Under the pieces are notes generated by a model. It did not search any database. It had not been told where the DNA came from and saw only the letters and a program-made list of their open reading frames with translations. Positions 36,404 through 48,973 of a stretch of DNA of 64,000 nucleotides are shown one piece after another. The DNA is from Pseudomonas sp. Marseille-Q3773 (lineage in GTDB: Bacteria > Pseudomonadota > Gammaproteobacteria > Pseudomonadales > Pseudomonadaceae): positions 1-64,000 of the forward strand of contig NZ_OU745390.1 of assembly GCF_916618955.1 (NCBI RefSeq). Reading direction: 5' to 3'. Every line of letters starts with the position of its first letter. Within the stretch, counting starts at the first letter, position 1. The position numbers were made by a program, and so were the translations under genes.

Positions 36404-36817
36404 TCACTGAGCGCTGCGCAGGCCTTCCTCACGTACGTCCTGAACGCCCTGGCGGGCATCCTGCACGGCCTTCTGGGCCTTGGCCGCCTGAGCCTTGCGT
36501 TCGGCGAGGCGGGCGTCCCACTCGGCCTGCTCGGCCAGGCGCCTGGCTTCGTCGTACTTCTTGTCGTGCATGGCGATTTCGGCCTGCTTGAACTTGTCCT
36601 GGGCCGCCTTCATTTCCACGGCGGCAAACTCGGTGCCGCCAGCGCTGACGGCAGAGTTCACGGCAGACTGGGTCACCGCATACTGCTCGGTCGGCGGGTT
36701 GCCTGCACAGCCGGCCAGGACCAGGCTACTGCCCAGGGCCAGCGCGGCCAGCCTGAACCCGCGCACCTGCGTGGATGACGGTTTGCAAATGCGGGTTTTC
36801 TTGGTGGTCAGTTCCAT
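36404..36817 (-). CDS. DUF4398 lipoprotein
   Basis: A 137-residue lipoprotein with signal peptide and lipobox (LALGSSLVLAGCAG, Cys near residue 37). The mature part is almost entirely charged helix with Ala-rich heptads (AAVEMKAAQDKFKQAEIAMH, ARRLAEQAEWDARLAERKAQ), likely a coiled coil. This is the DUF4398 family, often paired with an OmpA-like lipoprotein, as here. Confidence 0.9.
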   Translation of the reverse strand: MELTTKKTRICKPSSTQVRGFRLAALALGSSLVLAGCAGNPPTEQYAVTQSAVNSAVSAGGTEFAAVEMKAAQDKFKQAEIAMHDKKYDEARRLAEQAEWDARLAERKAQAAKAQKAVQDARQGVQDVREEGLRSAQ

Positions 36818-36992
36818 TGGATCACTCCTGTTTACGACGTTGTCCGTAGCAGTCCATCGCTATTCCCTGACCCCGCGCGCTTCAGTTCAACGGTGCACAA
36901 CGGTGTGCAGGGTTTTAGCGTGATGGCTATTGGCTGTGACTGGGTCGTTTTTCGGATAGTTCAGAAAAAAGTGCCGTTTTCAGGCAACAATT

Positions 36993-37010
36993 GCTGACTG
37001 ATCGGTCAGC
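36993..37010. promoter_or_regulatory. Inverted repeat GCTGAC...GTCAGC, possible operator
   Basis: A 6-bp inverted repeat with a 6-nt spacer in the 268-nt gap between the DUF4398 gene and the next minus-strand gene. It could be a repressor site, but nothing nearby identifies the protein. The rest of the gap holds only the hairpin at 37048-37071. Confidence 0.2.
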
Positions 37011-37047
37011 GCTGGCATGACCGGAACTTTCCGCTACTGGCGCGGTA

Positions 37048-37071
37048 TTCCGGGCCTTGCCGGGCCCGGAA
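37048..37071 (-). terminator. GC-rich hairpin after the gene at 37086-37430
   Basis: TTCCGGGCC TTGCCG GGCCCGGAA, a perfect 9-bp stem, 15 nt past the stop of the minus-strand gene. No T run follows, so termination is probable but not certain. Confidence 0.5.
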
Positions 37072-37085
37072 CAGAACGCAGGGGA

Positions 37086-37430
37086 TCATTTTTCGCTGTC
37101 GGCGGCGGGGTTGCTCAGGTCGTGCAGATGCTGCCGCGACAGGGAGAGGAAGCGCGGGGTAGGGCCGATGTCTTCGTACAGCGGGTCGCCTTCCTCGTCG
37201 GTGGCGATGACCTGCCGGCCTTGCACATAAGGGAAGCTGGCTTCCAGCTCCTCCAGGGCCGCAGCGACCAGTTCGCCGAGCAGCTCCTCCGCAGTACGCT
37301 TGGGGTACATGTCGATCAGCGCGGCCAGGCGCGCTTCGGATTCCAGGTCCAGGTGCAGGACATGGCCGGTACGGCTGAGGGGGCCGGCGGCGTTCTGTTC
37401 CCAGTGCTGGGCAAGTTCACGGATTTTCAT
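37086..37430 (-). CDS. Conserved hypothetical protein
   Basis: A 114-residue acidic cytoplasmic protein. Recognisable parts: MKIRELAQHWEQNAAGPLSR at the start, a helical section LESEARLAALIDMYPKRTAE / LLGELVAAALEELEASFPYV, and a short beta-like tail VIATDEEGDPLYEDIGPTP. It lies upstream of ppc but on the opposite strand, sharing a divergent intergenic region (37431-37584). Some Pseudomonas annotations call this family a pilin assembly protein; I see nothing in the sequence that supports it. Confidence 0.8.
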   Translation of the reverse strand: MKIRELAQHWEQNAAGPLSRTGHVLHLDLESEARLAALIDMYPKRTAEELLGELVAAALEELEASFPYVQGRQVIATDEEGDPLYEDIGPTPRFLSLSRQHLHDLSNPAADSEK

Positions 37431-37584
37431 GATGGCCTCTGTTTACGCCTGCTGGTCTGCATGGCTTGGGAGTGCTGTGCTTTCACTTTAGTTTGCTTTG
37501 ACCGACCACGGCTTGCCATTGGCGCCCGGCTGTGGGCACTCTTCAGCAGAAGGGGTGCCCACAGCCGCGGCGGAGAAAAGGCCA

Positions 37585-41120
<3,536 letters not shown>

Positions 41121-41138
41121 TCAGCGCCCGACGCACCC

Positions 41139-41171
41139 GACCACGGCCCGCTTGCGGGCCGTGGTCGTTTT
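41139..41171 (+). terminator. Intrinsic terminator of adk
   Basis: GACCACGGCCCG CTTG CGGGCCGTGGTC followed by GTTTT. A perfect 12-bp stem, 18 nt after the stop. Confidence 0.9.
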
Positions 41172-41214
41172 GGCCGCACAGCGGCCCTCTAGGGACACGA
41201 CGCCGCCACTGTTC

Positions 41215-41220
41215 TATACT
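41215..41220 (+). promoter_or_regulatory. Candidate -10 box (TATACT) for tsaB
   Basis: TATACT 37 nt before the tsaB start, downstream of the adk terminator. -35 not clear. Confidence 0.3.
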
Positions 41221-41256
41221 GCCGCTCTTTTTTCTTCGCACCTGGAAACCTGTTCG

Positions 41257-41931
41257 ATGACCACCCTGCTGGCCCTGGATACCGCTACCGAAGCCTGTTC
41301 CGTCGCGCTGCTGCATGACGGCGAGGTAACCAGCCATTACGAGGTGATCCCGCGCATGCATGCGCAGAAGCTGCTGCCGATGATCAAGCAGCTGTTGGCT
41401 GACGCCGGCGTGGCCCTGAATACGCTGGATGCCATCGCCTTTGGTCGCGGCCCGGGCGCATTCACGGGCGTGCGTATTGCCATCGGCGTGGTCCAGGGCC
41501 TGGCCTTCGCCCTGCAGCGCCCGGTGCTGCCGGTGTCCAACCTGGCCGCCCTGGCCCAGGGCGCCTTGCGCGAGCAAGGCGTGCAGCAGGTGGCTGCCGC
41601 CATCGATGCGCGCATGGACGAGGTGTACTGGGGTTGCTACCAGGCCACGGCGGGCGAAATGCGCCTGGTTGGCCGCGAGGCGGTGCTGCCACCCGAGCAG
41701 GTGGCGCTGCCGGCAGGCAGCAGTGGCGACTGGTTCGGTGCCGGCACCGGCTGGGGCTATGCCGAGCGCCTGGCGGTGCAAGTGGCCGCCAGCAATGCCA
41801 GCGCCTTGCCCAACGCCCTGGATATTCTCAGCCTGGCCCGTTTCGCCTGGGCACGCGGGGAGGCGATCGCCGCCGAGCAGGCGCAACCGGTCTACCTGCG
41901 CGACAACGTGGCGACACCGAAAAAATCCTGA
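41257..41931 (+). CDS. tsaB: TsaB, tRNA threonylcarbamoyladenosine (t6A) biosynthesis
   Basis: A 224-residue protein that works with TsaD and TsaE to add t6A at position 37 of tRNAs decoding ANN codons. ASKHA fold: LALDTATEACSVALLHDGEV at the N-terminus, HAQKLLPMIKQLLADAGV, then AFGRGPGAFTGVRIAIGV (near residue 70). The start is at ATG 41257, where the conserved sequence begins; longer readings reach back into the adk terminator. Confidence 0.95.
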   Translation: MTTLLALDTATEACSVALLHDGEVTSHYEVIPRMHAQKLLPMIKQLLADAGVALNTLDAIAFGRGPGAFTGVRIAIGVVQGLAFALQRPVLPVSNLAALAQGALREQGVQQVAAAIDARMDEVYWGCYQATAGEMRLVGREAVLPPEQVALPAGSSGDWFGAGTGWGYAERLAVQVAASNASALPNALDILSLARFAWARGEAIAAEQAQPVYLRDNVATPKKS

Positions 41932-42061
41932 GTACTGTTCGTCGGTTAGCGCCGATGGCGGAAAACCTTTTGCGCGATCTGTGGTCCAGTTATCACTCGA
42001 GCATTAGCGATGGATTCCTGATGCTGCTAAATTGCCATCATCGATCCTGAGTGCTGACGCC

Positions 42062-42352
42062 ATGCGTATCGACGGTTTTACCCCGCAGTCCTACCCGATC
42101 AAGCGCACGCCGCGCAAGGCTGCGGTACGTGACGAGGCCATCGACGATGCCGAGCTGGTCGAAGAGGCTGAAGCCACTCCTCAGGAAGCCACTGCACGCC
42201 GTCGCAGCGGCGGCCTGCCGGCCCGCCAGCAGGACATGATCTTCCCCCGTGCCCGCGACCGTCGCACCGCCACGGCGCTGGCCAGCTACCTGAGCACCGC
42301 CGGTTTTACCGACTGGGACATGGAAGTACTGGGGCTGGACCTGTACATTTGA
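42062..42352 (+). CDS. Conserved hypothetical protein
   Basis: A 96-residue hydrophilic protein: MRIDGFTPQSYPIKRTPRKA, an acidic central stretch (EAIDDAELVEEAEATP), then RRSGGLPARQQDMIFPRARD and a short C-terminal helix ending LGLDLYI. No signal peptide, membrane helix or recognised motif. The FTPQSYP N-terminus and the surface-charged body look like a small soluble pseudomonad protein. It lies between tsaB and the DUF72 gene, 3 nt upstream of the latter, so the two may be cotranscribed. Confidence 0.72.
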   Translation: MRIDGFTPQSYPIKRTPRKAAVRDEAIDDAELVEEAEATPQEATARRRSGGLPARQQDMIFPRARDRRTATALASYLSTAGFTDWDMEVLGLDLYI

Positions 42353-42355
42353 GGG

Positions 42356-43225
42356 ATGACGCCATCCCCCCTGCCTTATTTTCTCGGTTGTCCGTCCTGG
42401 AGCGAAAACGCCTGGCGTGACTACCTGTACCCCGCCGACGCCAACAGCAACGAGATGCTTGGCTTGTACAGCCAGGTGTTCAACGCGGTCGAGGGCAATA
42501 CCACCTTCTATGCACGCCCGGCCCCTGGCACCATCGCCCGCTGGGCGCAGGTGATGCCCGAGCATTTTCGCTTTACCGCCAAGTTTCCCCGGGATATCAG
42601 CCACGCCGGCGACCTGCGCGAGCAACTCGAACCCGCCTTCGCCTTTACCCGCCTGATGGCCCCGCTGGGGCCGCGTGTATCGCCGTACTGGCTGCAATTG
42701 CCGGCCCAGTTCGGCCCGGCACGGCTGGGCGAACTTTGCCAGTTTCTCGACGAGGCTGTGGTGCCGGTGGCGGTGGAAGTGCGCCATCAGGCCTTCTTTG
42801 CCAAGGGTGAAGAAGAGCGGCTGCTCAACCGCCTGCTGCACGAGCGTGGCGTGGAGCGCATCTGCCTGGACCCGCGTGCGCTGTTCAGCTGCACCTCGCG
42901 CGACCCGGCAGTGCTGCATGCGCAAGCGAAAAAGCCCAGGGTACCGCCACGCCCCGCAGCGTTCAGCCAGCACCCCCAGGTGCGCTTCATCGGCCATCCG
43001 CAGCTGGAGGCCAACGAGGCGTTTCTCACCCCCTGGGTGGACAAGGTGGCCGGTTGGATCGAGGAAGGCCGCAGCCCGTACATCTTTCTGCACACTTCCG
43101 ACAACCGCCTGGCCGCCGCCCTGGCCCAGCATTTTCACCAGCGCCTGATGCGCCGCCTGCCCGGGCTTGCCGCACTGCCGGAATTGCCACGTGCGCCCGA
43201 GGTCGAACAACTGGGGCTACTATGA
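42356..43225 (+). CDS. DUF72 family protein (YecE-like)
   Basis: A 289-residue protein with a TIM-barrel-like fold predicted for the DUF72 family. Visible parts: YFLGCPSWSENAWRDYLYP at the start, VEGNTTFYARPAPGTIARWA, FRFTAKFPRDISHAG, YWLQLPAQFGP, VAVEVRHQAFF and YIFLHTSDNRLAAAL near the end. The function of the family is not established. Starts 3 nt after the preceding gene. Confidence 0.9.
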   Translation: MTPSPLPYFLGCPSWSENAWRDYLYPADANSNEMLGLYSQVFNAVEGNTTFYARPAPGTIARWAQVMPEHFRFTAKFPRDISHAGDLREQLEPAFAFTRLMAPLGPRVSPYWLQLPAQFGPARLGELCQFLDEAVVPVAVEVRHQAFFAKGEEERLLNRLLHERGVERICLDPRALFSCTSRDPAVLHAQAKKPRVPPRPAAFSQHPQVRFIGHPQLEANEAFLTPWVDKVAGWIEEGRSPYIFLHTSDNRLAAALAQHFHQRLMRRLPGLAALPELPRAPEVEQLGLL

Positions 43226-43252
43226 GCGCTCCTGACTGCCGGAGGTTGAACC

Positions 43253-44083
43253 ATGGATGTGCAAACCCTGCGAGCCGAAGCCTTCAAGGCGCTGCACGAG
43301 CGTGACAGTGCTTTCGTCATCCCCAACCCGTGGGATGCCGGCTCTGCCAAGTTGCTGGCCAGCCTGGGCTTCGAAGCGCTGGCGACCACCAGTGCCGGCC
43401 TGGCTTTCAGCCTGGGCCGGCCCGATGCCGAAGGCGCCTTGAGCCTGGACGATACGCTGGGCAATGCTGGCGCAATCGTCGATGCCACGGCACTGCCGGT
43501 GGCGGCGGATCTGGAAAACGGCTTTGGCGACCTGCCGGAAGATTGCGCCCAGGCCATTCTGCGCGCTGCCGAAGTGGGCCTGGTGGGCGGTTCCATCGAA
43601 GATGCCAGTGGCCGTAGCGATAGGCCGATCCATGACCTCGGGCTGGCGGTAGAGCGTGTGCGCGCAGCTGTGCACGCCGCGCGCAGCCTGCCGTTCCCGT
43701 TCACCCTGTGCGCGCGGGCCGAGAACCTGTTGCACGGCCGCCTGGACCTGGACGACACCATCCGGCGGCTGCAGGCCTATGCCGAAGCCGGCGCCGATGT
43801 GCTCTATGCGCCGGGGCTACGTACTGTCGAGGAAATCCGTGCGGTGGTGCAAGCCGTTGCGCCGCGGCCAGTCAACGTGCTGATGGGCATGCCAGGCGTG
43901 TCATTGAGCGTCAACCAGCTGCAGGACCTCGGTGTACGCCGTATCAGTGTCGGCTCGTCGCTGGCCCGCGCCGCGCTGGGGGCTTTCCACCGGGCCGCGC
44001 TGGAAATTCGCGAAGAGGGCACGTTCGGCTACGCTGAGCAGGCTTTGCCGTTCGCCCAGCTCAACGAGCTGTTCCGCCGCTGA
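43253..44083 (+). CDS. Isocitrate lyase / PEP mutase family enzyme
   Basis: A 276-residue (beta/alpha)8 barrel enzyme of the PEP mutase/ICL superfamily, which makes or breaks C-C or C-P bonds of oxyacids with Mg2+. Features: IPNPWDAGSAKLLASLGFEA, TSAGLAFSLGRPDAEG, PVAADLENGFGD (the metal-binding Asp region), VGGSIEDASG and LYAPGLRTVEEI. Members of this type include oxaloacetate decarboxylases and 2-methylisocitrate lyase-like enzymes; the catalytic Cys loop of true isocitrate lyases is absent, and the exact reaction cannot be assigned. It overlaps the next gene by one base (TGATG). Confidence 0.88.
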   Translation: MDVQTLRAEAFKALHERDSAFVIPNPWDAGSAKLLASLGFEALATTSAGLAFSLGRPDAEGALSLDDTLGNAGAIVDATALPVAADLENGFGDLPEDCAQAILRAAEVGLVGGSIEDASGRSDRPIHDLGLAVERVRAAVHAARSLPFPFTLCARAENLLHGRLDLDDTIRRLQAYAEAGADVLYAPGLRTVEEIRAVVQAVAPRPVNVLMGMPGVSLSVNQLQDLGVRRISVGSSLARAALGAFHRAALEIREEGTFGYAEQALPFAQLNELFRR

Positions 44084-44772
44084 TGCGGGTCGTGCCGACG
44101 CTGCTGGTCGGCCTGCTGGCACTGGCCGGCCTGGCCTGGCACTTCGGCTGGCGGCCGCCGCCGGTATGGAACCCCTGGGCTCCGCTGGACGTCCGTCAGC
44201 CGCCCAACCTGCTCACCCCATACAAGCTGTCACGCCTGCGGGATGACCCGCTACTGTGTCGCCAGGCGCTGGAAACCAGCCGCCTGCGCTACCGCGCGCA
44301 AGCCGACAGCTCCCCTGCGGCCGACTGCCCGCTGCACAACGTATGGCGCATCGAAGGCGGCAAGGCCCGGCTGAGTAGCAGCTTCCTCGCCAGTTGCCCG
44401 CTGGCAGTGGCCTACGCGCTGTTCGAGCAGCACGGCTTGCAGCCAGTGGCGCAGCGGGTGTTGGGCCAGCCGGTGACGCAGGTCGACCACCTGGGCAGTT
44501 TCGCCTGCCGCAACCTGTACCATCGCAAACAGGGCAGCCTGAGCCAGCACGCCACGGCCAACGCCTTGGATATCAGCGGTTTTCGCCTACGGGACGGTCA
44601 GCGTATCGTGCTGGCGCGTGACTGGCAGGCGGGCGGGCGCAAGGCGGACTTCCTGCGCGAGGTCCAGCAGGCGGCCTGCGACAGTTTCAGTACGGTACTG
44701 GGGCCAGACTACAACGCGGCGCACCGCGACCACTTTCACCTGGATATGGGGCGCTGGCAGGTGTGCCGCTAG
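44083..44772 (+). CDS. Extensin-like protein (possible peptidase-fold domain)
   Basis: A 229-residue protein with an N-terminal hydrophobic anchor or signal (VVPTLLVGLLALAGLAWHF). The extensin-like C-terminal domain is seen in CPLAVAYALFEQHG, VDHLGSFACRNLYHRKQGS, SQHATANALDISGFRL, and CDSFSTVLGPDYNAAHRDHF / HLDMGRW at the end. The H-A-D and HRDHFH elements resemble the metal sites of D-Ala-D-Ala peptidase-type folds (MepA/VanY), so a cell-wall role is plausible but is inference. Four Cys residues in this domain could form disulphides in the periplasm. Confidence 0.88.
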   Translation: MRVVPTLLVGLLALAGLAWHFGWRPPPVWNPWAPLDVRQPPNLLTPYKLSRLRDDPLLCRQALETSRLRYRAQADSSPAADCPLHNVWRIEGGKARLSSSFLASCPLAVAYALFEQHGLQPVAQRVLGQPVTQVDHLGSFACRNLYHRKQGSLSQHATANALDISGFRLRDGQRIVLARDWQAGGRKADFLREVQQAACDSFSTVLGPDYNAAHRDHFHLDMGRWQVCR

Positions 44773-44782
44773 CCTCAGGCTC

Positions 44783-45403
44783 TCAGGCGTGCACGCGCAC
44801 GTTGTTGAGCACCAGCGGGCGCGCCCAGTGCAGGTCGAACGCCAGCTCGGTCTGCTGCTTGGCCAGGGTGGTTTCGTCGTACGGTTCGGGTGCTGGGTCC
44901 AGCAGGTCGGTCTCGAATTCGGCGATGGGCAGGAACAACGGCCGTGGGGCTGGGCCCGGGCCGGGCTCGGCAAGCGGGTGGCCCTGGCTCATCACCACCG
45001 GGCGTAGCCAGCTGTTGCTGATATCCAGTTGACGCTGCTGCTCGATCAGTTCGACTGCGCTGAACGGCTCGGGGGCGGGCGGCAGCAGGTTGGCCTCGAG
45101 TTCGGCCTTGGGCAGGAACAACGGCTCGGGCGGGGCCACCACGGTGTCATGCACCGGGCAGGACCGCTGCGCGTCGATCAGTGCCAGGGCACGGGCGCCA
45201 CCGATGGGTTCGCCACTGTCCTGATCATGACGAACGAACGACTGGCTGACGCTATCTGCTGGCTCTTCCTGCTGCTCGGCCATCGCCCGGGCAAAAAAAT
45301 CCTGCCACAGGTGGCTGACGCCCCCGAGTGCCTGGGTGTTGTGCTGACTGTAGTTGCCGACAGGCGACAGGTAGGTCAGGCCGATGGGAAGAGTATCTGT
45401 CAT
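44783..45403 (-). CDS. Conserved hypothetical protein with two tandem repeats
   Basis: A 206-residue soluble protein of unknown function. Its C-terminal half has two copies of a ~45-residue unit: first PLFLPKAELEANLLPPAPEP ... LDISNSWLRPVVM (about residues 94-140), then PLFLPIAEFETDLLDPAPEP ... AFDLHWARPLVL (about 154-200). Each copy is acidic-Pro-rich and ends in a W-x-R-P-x-V/L motif. A shorter related motif (EEPADSVSQSFVRH ... DAQRSCPVHDTVV) precedes them. No signal peptide. It is divergent from rsmJ with 101 nt between them. Confidence 0.78.
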   Translation of the reverse strand: MTDTLPIGLTYLSPVGNYSQHNTQALGGVSHLWQDFFARAMAEQQEEPADSVSQSFVRHDQDSGEPIGGARALALIDAQRSCPVHDTVVAPPEPLFLPKAELEANLLPPAPEPFSAVELIEQQRQLDISNSWLRPVVMSQGHPLAEPGPGPAPRPLFLPIAEFETDLLDPAPEPYDETTLAKQQTELAFDLHWARPLVLNNVRVHA

Positions 45404-45450
45404 GGGCAGTCGCGCGCGTTGTGCTCTGGCAGAATAGCGGAATATTGCCT

Positions 45451-45473
45451 GTATCGGCCGTGATGGCCGATAC
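45451..45473 (+). promoter_or_regulatory. Hairpin in the divergent region before rsmJ
   Basis: GTATCGGCC GTGAT GGCCGATAC, a perfect 9-bp stem with a 5-nt loop, ending 31 nt before the rsmJ start. It could be an operator or an mRNA leader structure; it is not a REP element. Confidence 0.45.
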
Positions 45474-45504
45474 CTTAATGGCTGGGTTCAATTTTCAGGT
45501 GTGA

Positions 45505-46284
<780 letters not shown>

Positions 46285-46298
46285 TGGCTTTGCCTGTT

Positions 46299-46394
46299 CG
46301 GCCTCTTCGCGGGTAAACCCGCTCCCACGGGATTGATGTGATCCTGAAGTTTGTACAGCACCTGTGGGAGCGGGTTTACCCGCGAAGGGGCCCG
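46299..46394. repeat. Inverted REP pair between convergent rsmJ and TetR genes
   Basis: CCTCTTCGCGGGTAAACCCG with CTCCCACGGG at 46301-46330 and the inverse (CCTGTGGGAGCGGGTTTACC then CGCGAAGGGGCC) at 46361-46392. This copy carries the GGGTAAACCC core, which is the form I know as the P. putida REP consensus. Confidence 0.92.
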
Positions 46395-46410
46395 CACTGG
46401 CATCCGGATA

Positions 46411-47040
46411 TCAGGGCTGGAATGCCCGCAAGAACACCCCCACCACCTCGCGCACATGCGCCTCGGCCTCATCCCCCTCCAGCGGCCCCGCACATCCGAG
46501 CAACAACCGATAATCCGGTGCGCCCTTGACCAGGCAGAAGAAGTGCTCCGCTGCACGCAACGGGTTGTCGATACGCAGCAGCCCGCGCGCATGCGCCTCG
46601 CGCAGCAGCGCTTCCATACCCGTCAGCACACGCTTGGGCCCGGCTTCGTAGAAATACTCGCCGAAGCTCGGATCCAGGCTGCCCTGGGCCATGATCAGGC
46701 GGCTGAGCTTGACTGCTTCGTCGCTGCTGATCAACGCCTGGAAGCCACGGGCAATGCTCAGCAGCACCTCTTCCACCGGGGCGCCATCGGGGTACTCGAA
46801 CAGCAGGTCCGGCAGCTGGATCTGGCAGGTGGCCATGACCGCTGAGCCGAACAGCGTCTGTTTGTCGGTGAAGTGGCTGTACACGGTAAGTTTTGAAACA
46901 CCTGCCGCCGCAGCGACCGCATCCATGCTGGTGTTGGCATAACCAAGGCTGAGGAACAGCGCCTTGGCCGCTTCGAGAATCGCCTCGCGCTTGGCCAGGT
47001 CCTTGGGCCGGCCCGGGCCGATGGGTGCGTCGTTGGACAT
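46411..47040 (-). CDS. TetR/AcrR family transcriptional regulator
   Basis: A 209-residue regulator. HTH: AKREAILEAAKALFLSLGYA, TSMDAVAAAAGVSKLTVYSH (recognition helix), then FTDKQTLFG. The C-terminal domain contains MAQGSLDPSFGEYFYEAGPK and AEHFFCLVKGAPDYRLLLG, typical of AcrR/AefR-type efflux repressors. I chose ATG 47040 (MSNDAP); the ATG at 47052 lies four codons upstream. Its start faces cdiB across 179 nt, which contain a palindrome GATGATCATC that could be its operator. In other P. putida strains I remember a TetR gene in this position next to an RND pump; here a CDI locus is its neighbour. Confidence 0.9.
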   Translation of the reverse strand: MSNDAPIGPGRPKDLAKREAILEAAKALFLSLGYANTSMDAVAAAAGVSKLTVYSHFTDKQTLFGSAVMATCQIQLPDLLFEYPDGAPVEEVLLSIARGFQALISSDEAVKLSRLIMAQGSLDPSFGEYFYEAGPKRVLTGMEALLREAHARGLLRIDNPLRAAEHFFCLVKGAPDYRLLLGCAGPLEGDEAEAHVREVVGVFLRAFQP

Positions 47041-47063
47041 GGGAACCCGCATCTTTTCTAAAG

Positions 47064-47073
47064 GATGATCATC
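47064..47073. promoter_or_regulatory. Palindrome GATGATCATC, candidate TetR operator
   Basis: A perfect 10-bp palindrome, 24 nt upstream of the TetR start and in the 179-nt divergent region shared with cdiB. TetR-type repressors often bind such sites over their own promoters. Position and symmetry are the only evidence. Confidence 0.35.
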
Positions 47074-47219
47074 TTACCGGCTCGAACGGCTTGCGGCTGC
47101 AGGTAAAACCCTGGAACAGGAAAGTCATGCCATGCGTCGATGTCTGGTTGATATCAGATTAAAGGCCTAATAGCATCACCGGTTTTTTCGCCCTACTGCT
47201 TAGTTTCGAAGGATCGAAC

Positions 47220-48950
47220 ATGCTTTCCCCCTCCCTGAGCCAGCGTGCCGTTGGCCGGCTCGCATGCGCCCTGTTGGCCATTTTCGTGGGTGCTGCCAGT
47301 GCGGCGCCGATGGGCACCCCCGGCGACCAGGACCTGATTCGCGAGCGCCAGAACCGCCTGCTGGAAGAGCAGCAGCGGCGTCTGCAACAGTTGAAGGAGC
47401 TGCCTGGCAAAGGCGCCGAAACGGTTGCACCGGCCAAGCCCGTCGACAGCCGCTGTTTTCCGATCAACGATATCGTGCTGGATGGCGCCGATGCGCTCTC
47501 TCCCTCGGAGCGCGAGCGCCTGCTAAAACCCTATCTCCGCCAGTGCCTGGGTGTCGTGCAGCTCAACGCGCTGCTCAAGGACATTACCGACCTCTACATC
47601 CACAAAGGCCTGGTCACCAGCCGCGCCTACCTGCCCCAGCAGGACCTGTCCAGCGGTCACCTGAAAGTCATCGTGGTGGAGGGCCGCCTGGAAGGCCTGA
47701 AACCGGCAGCAGGCAGCAAGCTGTCGGCGCGCGAACTGGACATGAGCTTTCCTGGCCGGGCTGGCGACCTGCTGGACCTGCGCCAGATCGAGCAAATGGT
47801 CGATCAGCTCAACCGCCTGCCTTCCAATCAGGCGCAAATGGAGTTGACCCCGGGCAAAGCGGTGGGTGGCAGCGAGGTGGTCGTGCGCAATACCCCACAA
47901 AAGCCCTGGCGCGTGGGCCTGTCGCGCAGCAACGACGGCCAGCGCAGTACCGGTGAGCAGCAGTGGGGCAGCAGCCTGGAATGGGACAGCCCGTTGGGCC
48001 TGGCCGACCAGCTGATGCTGCGTGGCAGCCACGATGCCATCAGCGACCACCAGAAAACCTCGCACAGCGCCATGCTCTACTACAACCTGCCGTTCGGCTG
48101 GTGGAACCTCAGCTACAGCTATAGCCAGAGCGAGTACCGCTCGCTGGGCGAGGCTTCCGGGTTCAATTTCAAGCAGACCGGTGACAGCCAGAACCACCAG
48201 CTGCGCCTGGAACGGGTGATTCACCGCGATGCCCAAAGCAAGACCTCGCTCAACACCGGCCTGAGTTACCTGCGCACCAACAACTTCATCGAAGACAGCA
48301 AGCTGGACACCAGCAGCAACCGCCTGAATGAAGCGCAATTTGGCATCAACCACGGGCGACGTGTCGGCAACGCCTTCGTCAACTTCGACCTGGGCATGCA
48401 GGACGGCATCGGCGCCTTCGATGCCCAGCGCGAAGACCAGCGCAGCAGTAGCGGCAAGCGCCAGCCCAACGCCCGCTACCGCAAGTACACCGCCACGGTC
48501 AGCTACCTGCAGCCGTTCACGCTGTGGGGTGAGTCGCTGGTGTTCAGCAGCCTGGTCACCGGCCAACGCAGCGAAGACCTGCTGTTCAGCCCGCAACGCA
48601 TGAGCCTGGGCAGCCAATCGTCGATCCGGGGTTACAAGGACCAGAGCCTCAACGGCGACAGTGGCTACTACTGGCGCAACGATGTGCGCTGGAGCCGGCC
48701 AGTGGCCTGGGACTGGTTGCGGCCGGTACTGGCCGAGTATGGCCTGGGCCTGGCCTACGACGTCGGTGCCATTCGCCATGACCGCTACAACAGCGGGCAA
48801 AGCGGCCGGCTGTCCAGCGATGCGGTCGAGCTGTTCGCCCGCGGCAAGCACCTGTCCGCCAGCGTGACCTTCGCCCACTCGCTCGAGCGCCCCGCCGCCA
48901 TCGAGGCACGAGAAACGCCAGTCTACTTCCGCCTGGACTTCTTCCTTTAA
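47220..48950 (+). CDS. cdiB: CdiB, two-partner-secretion outer-membrane transporter
   Basis: A 576-residue ShlB/FhaC-type Omp85 barrel that exports CdiA across the outer membrane. Signal peptide ends near residue 28 (FVGAASA/APMG). A Gln/Arg-rich helix (RQNRLLEEQQRRLQQLKEL) follows, then POTRA domains (FPINDIVLDGADALSPSERE; GLVTSRAYLPQQDLSSGHLK; VVEGRLEGL). The barrel starts about residue 235, and the L6-loop motif SIRGYKDQSLNGDSGYYWRN is visible near residue 468. The protein ends in Phe (RLDFFL), as outer-membrane barrels do with an aromatic near the terminus. It is followed 23 nt later by cdiA on the same strand. Confidence 0.95.
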   Translation: MLSPSLSQRAVGRLACALLAIFVGAASAAPMGTPGDQDLIRERQNRLLEEQQRRLQQLKELPGKGAETVAPAKPVDSRCFPINDIVLDGADALSPSERERLLKPYLRQCLGVVQLNALLKDITDLYIHKGLVTSRAYLPQQDLSSGHLKVIVVEGRLEGLKPAAGSKLSARELDMSFPGRAGDLLDLRQIEQMVDQLNRLPSNQAQMELTPGKAVGGSEVVVRNTPQKPWRVGLSRSNDGQRSTGEQQWGSSLEWDSPLGLADQLMLRGSHDAISDHQKTSHSAMLYYNLPFGWWNLSYSYSQSEYRSLGEASGFNFKQTGDSQNHQLRLERVIHRDAQSKTSLNTGLSYLRTNNFIEDSKLDTSSNRLNEAQFGINHGRRVGNAFVNFDLGMQDGIGAFDAQREDQRSSSGKRQPNARYRKYTATVSYLQPFTLWGESLVFSSLVTGQRSEDLLFSPQRMSLGSQSSIRGYKDQSLNGDSGYYWRNDVRWSRPVAWDWLRPVLAEYGLGLAYDVGAIRHDRYNSGQSGRLSSDAVELFARGKHLSASVTFAHSLERPAAIEARETPVYFRLDFFL

Positions 48951-48973
48951 CACCGTTTTTCCCGAGTACTGAC

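Noticed and set aside
46299..46394. Short direct/inverted repeats considered as a CRISPR array
   Set aside because: Only two inverted copies with the REP consensus and no regular spacers.
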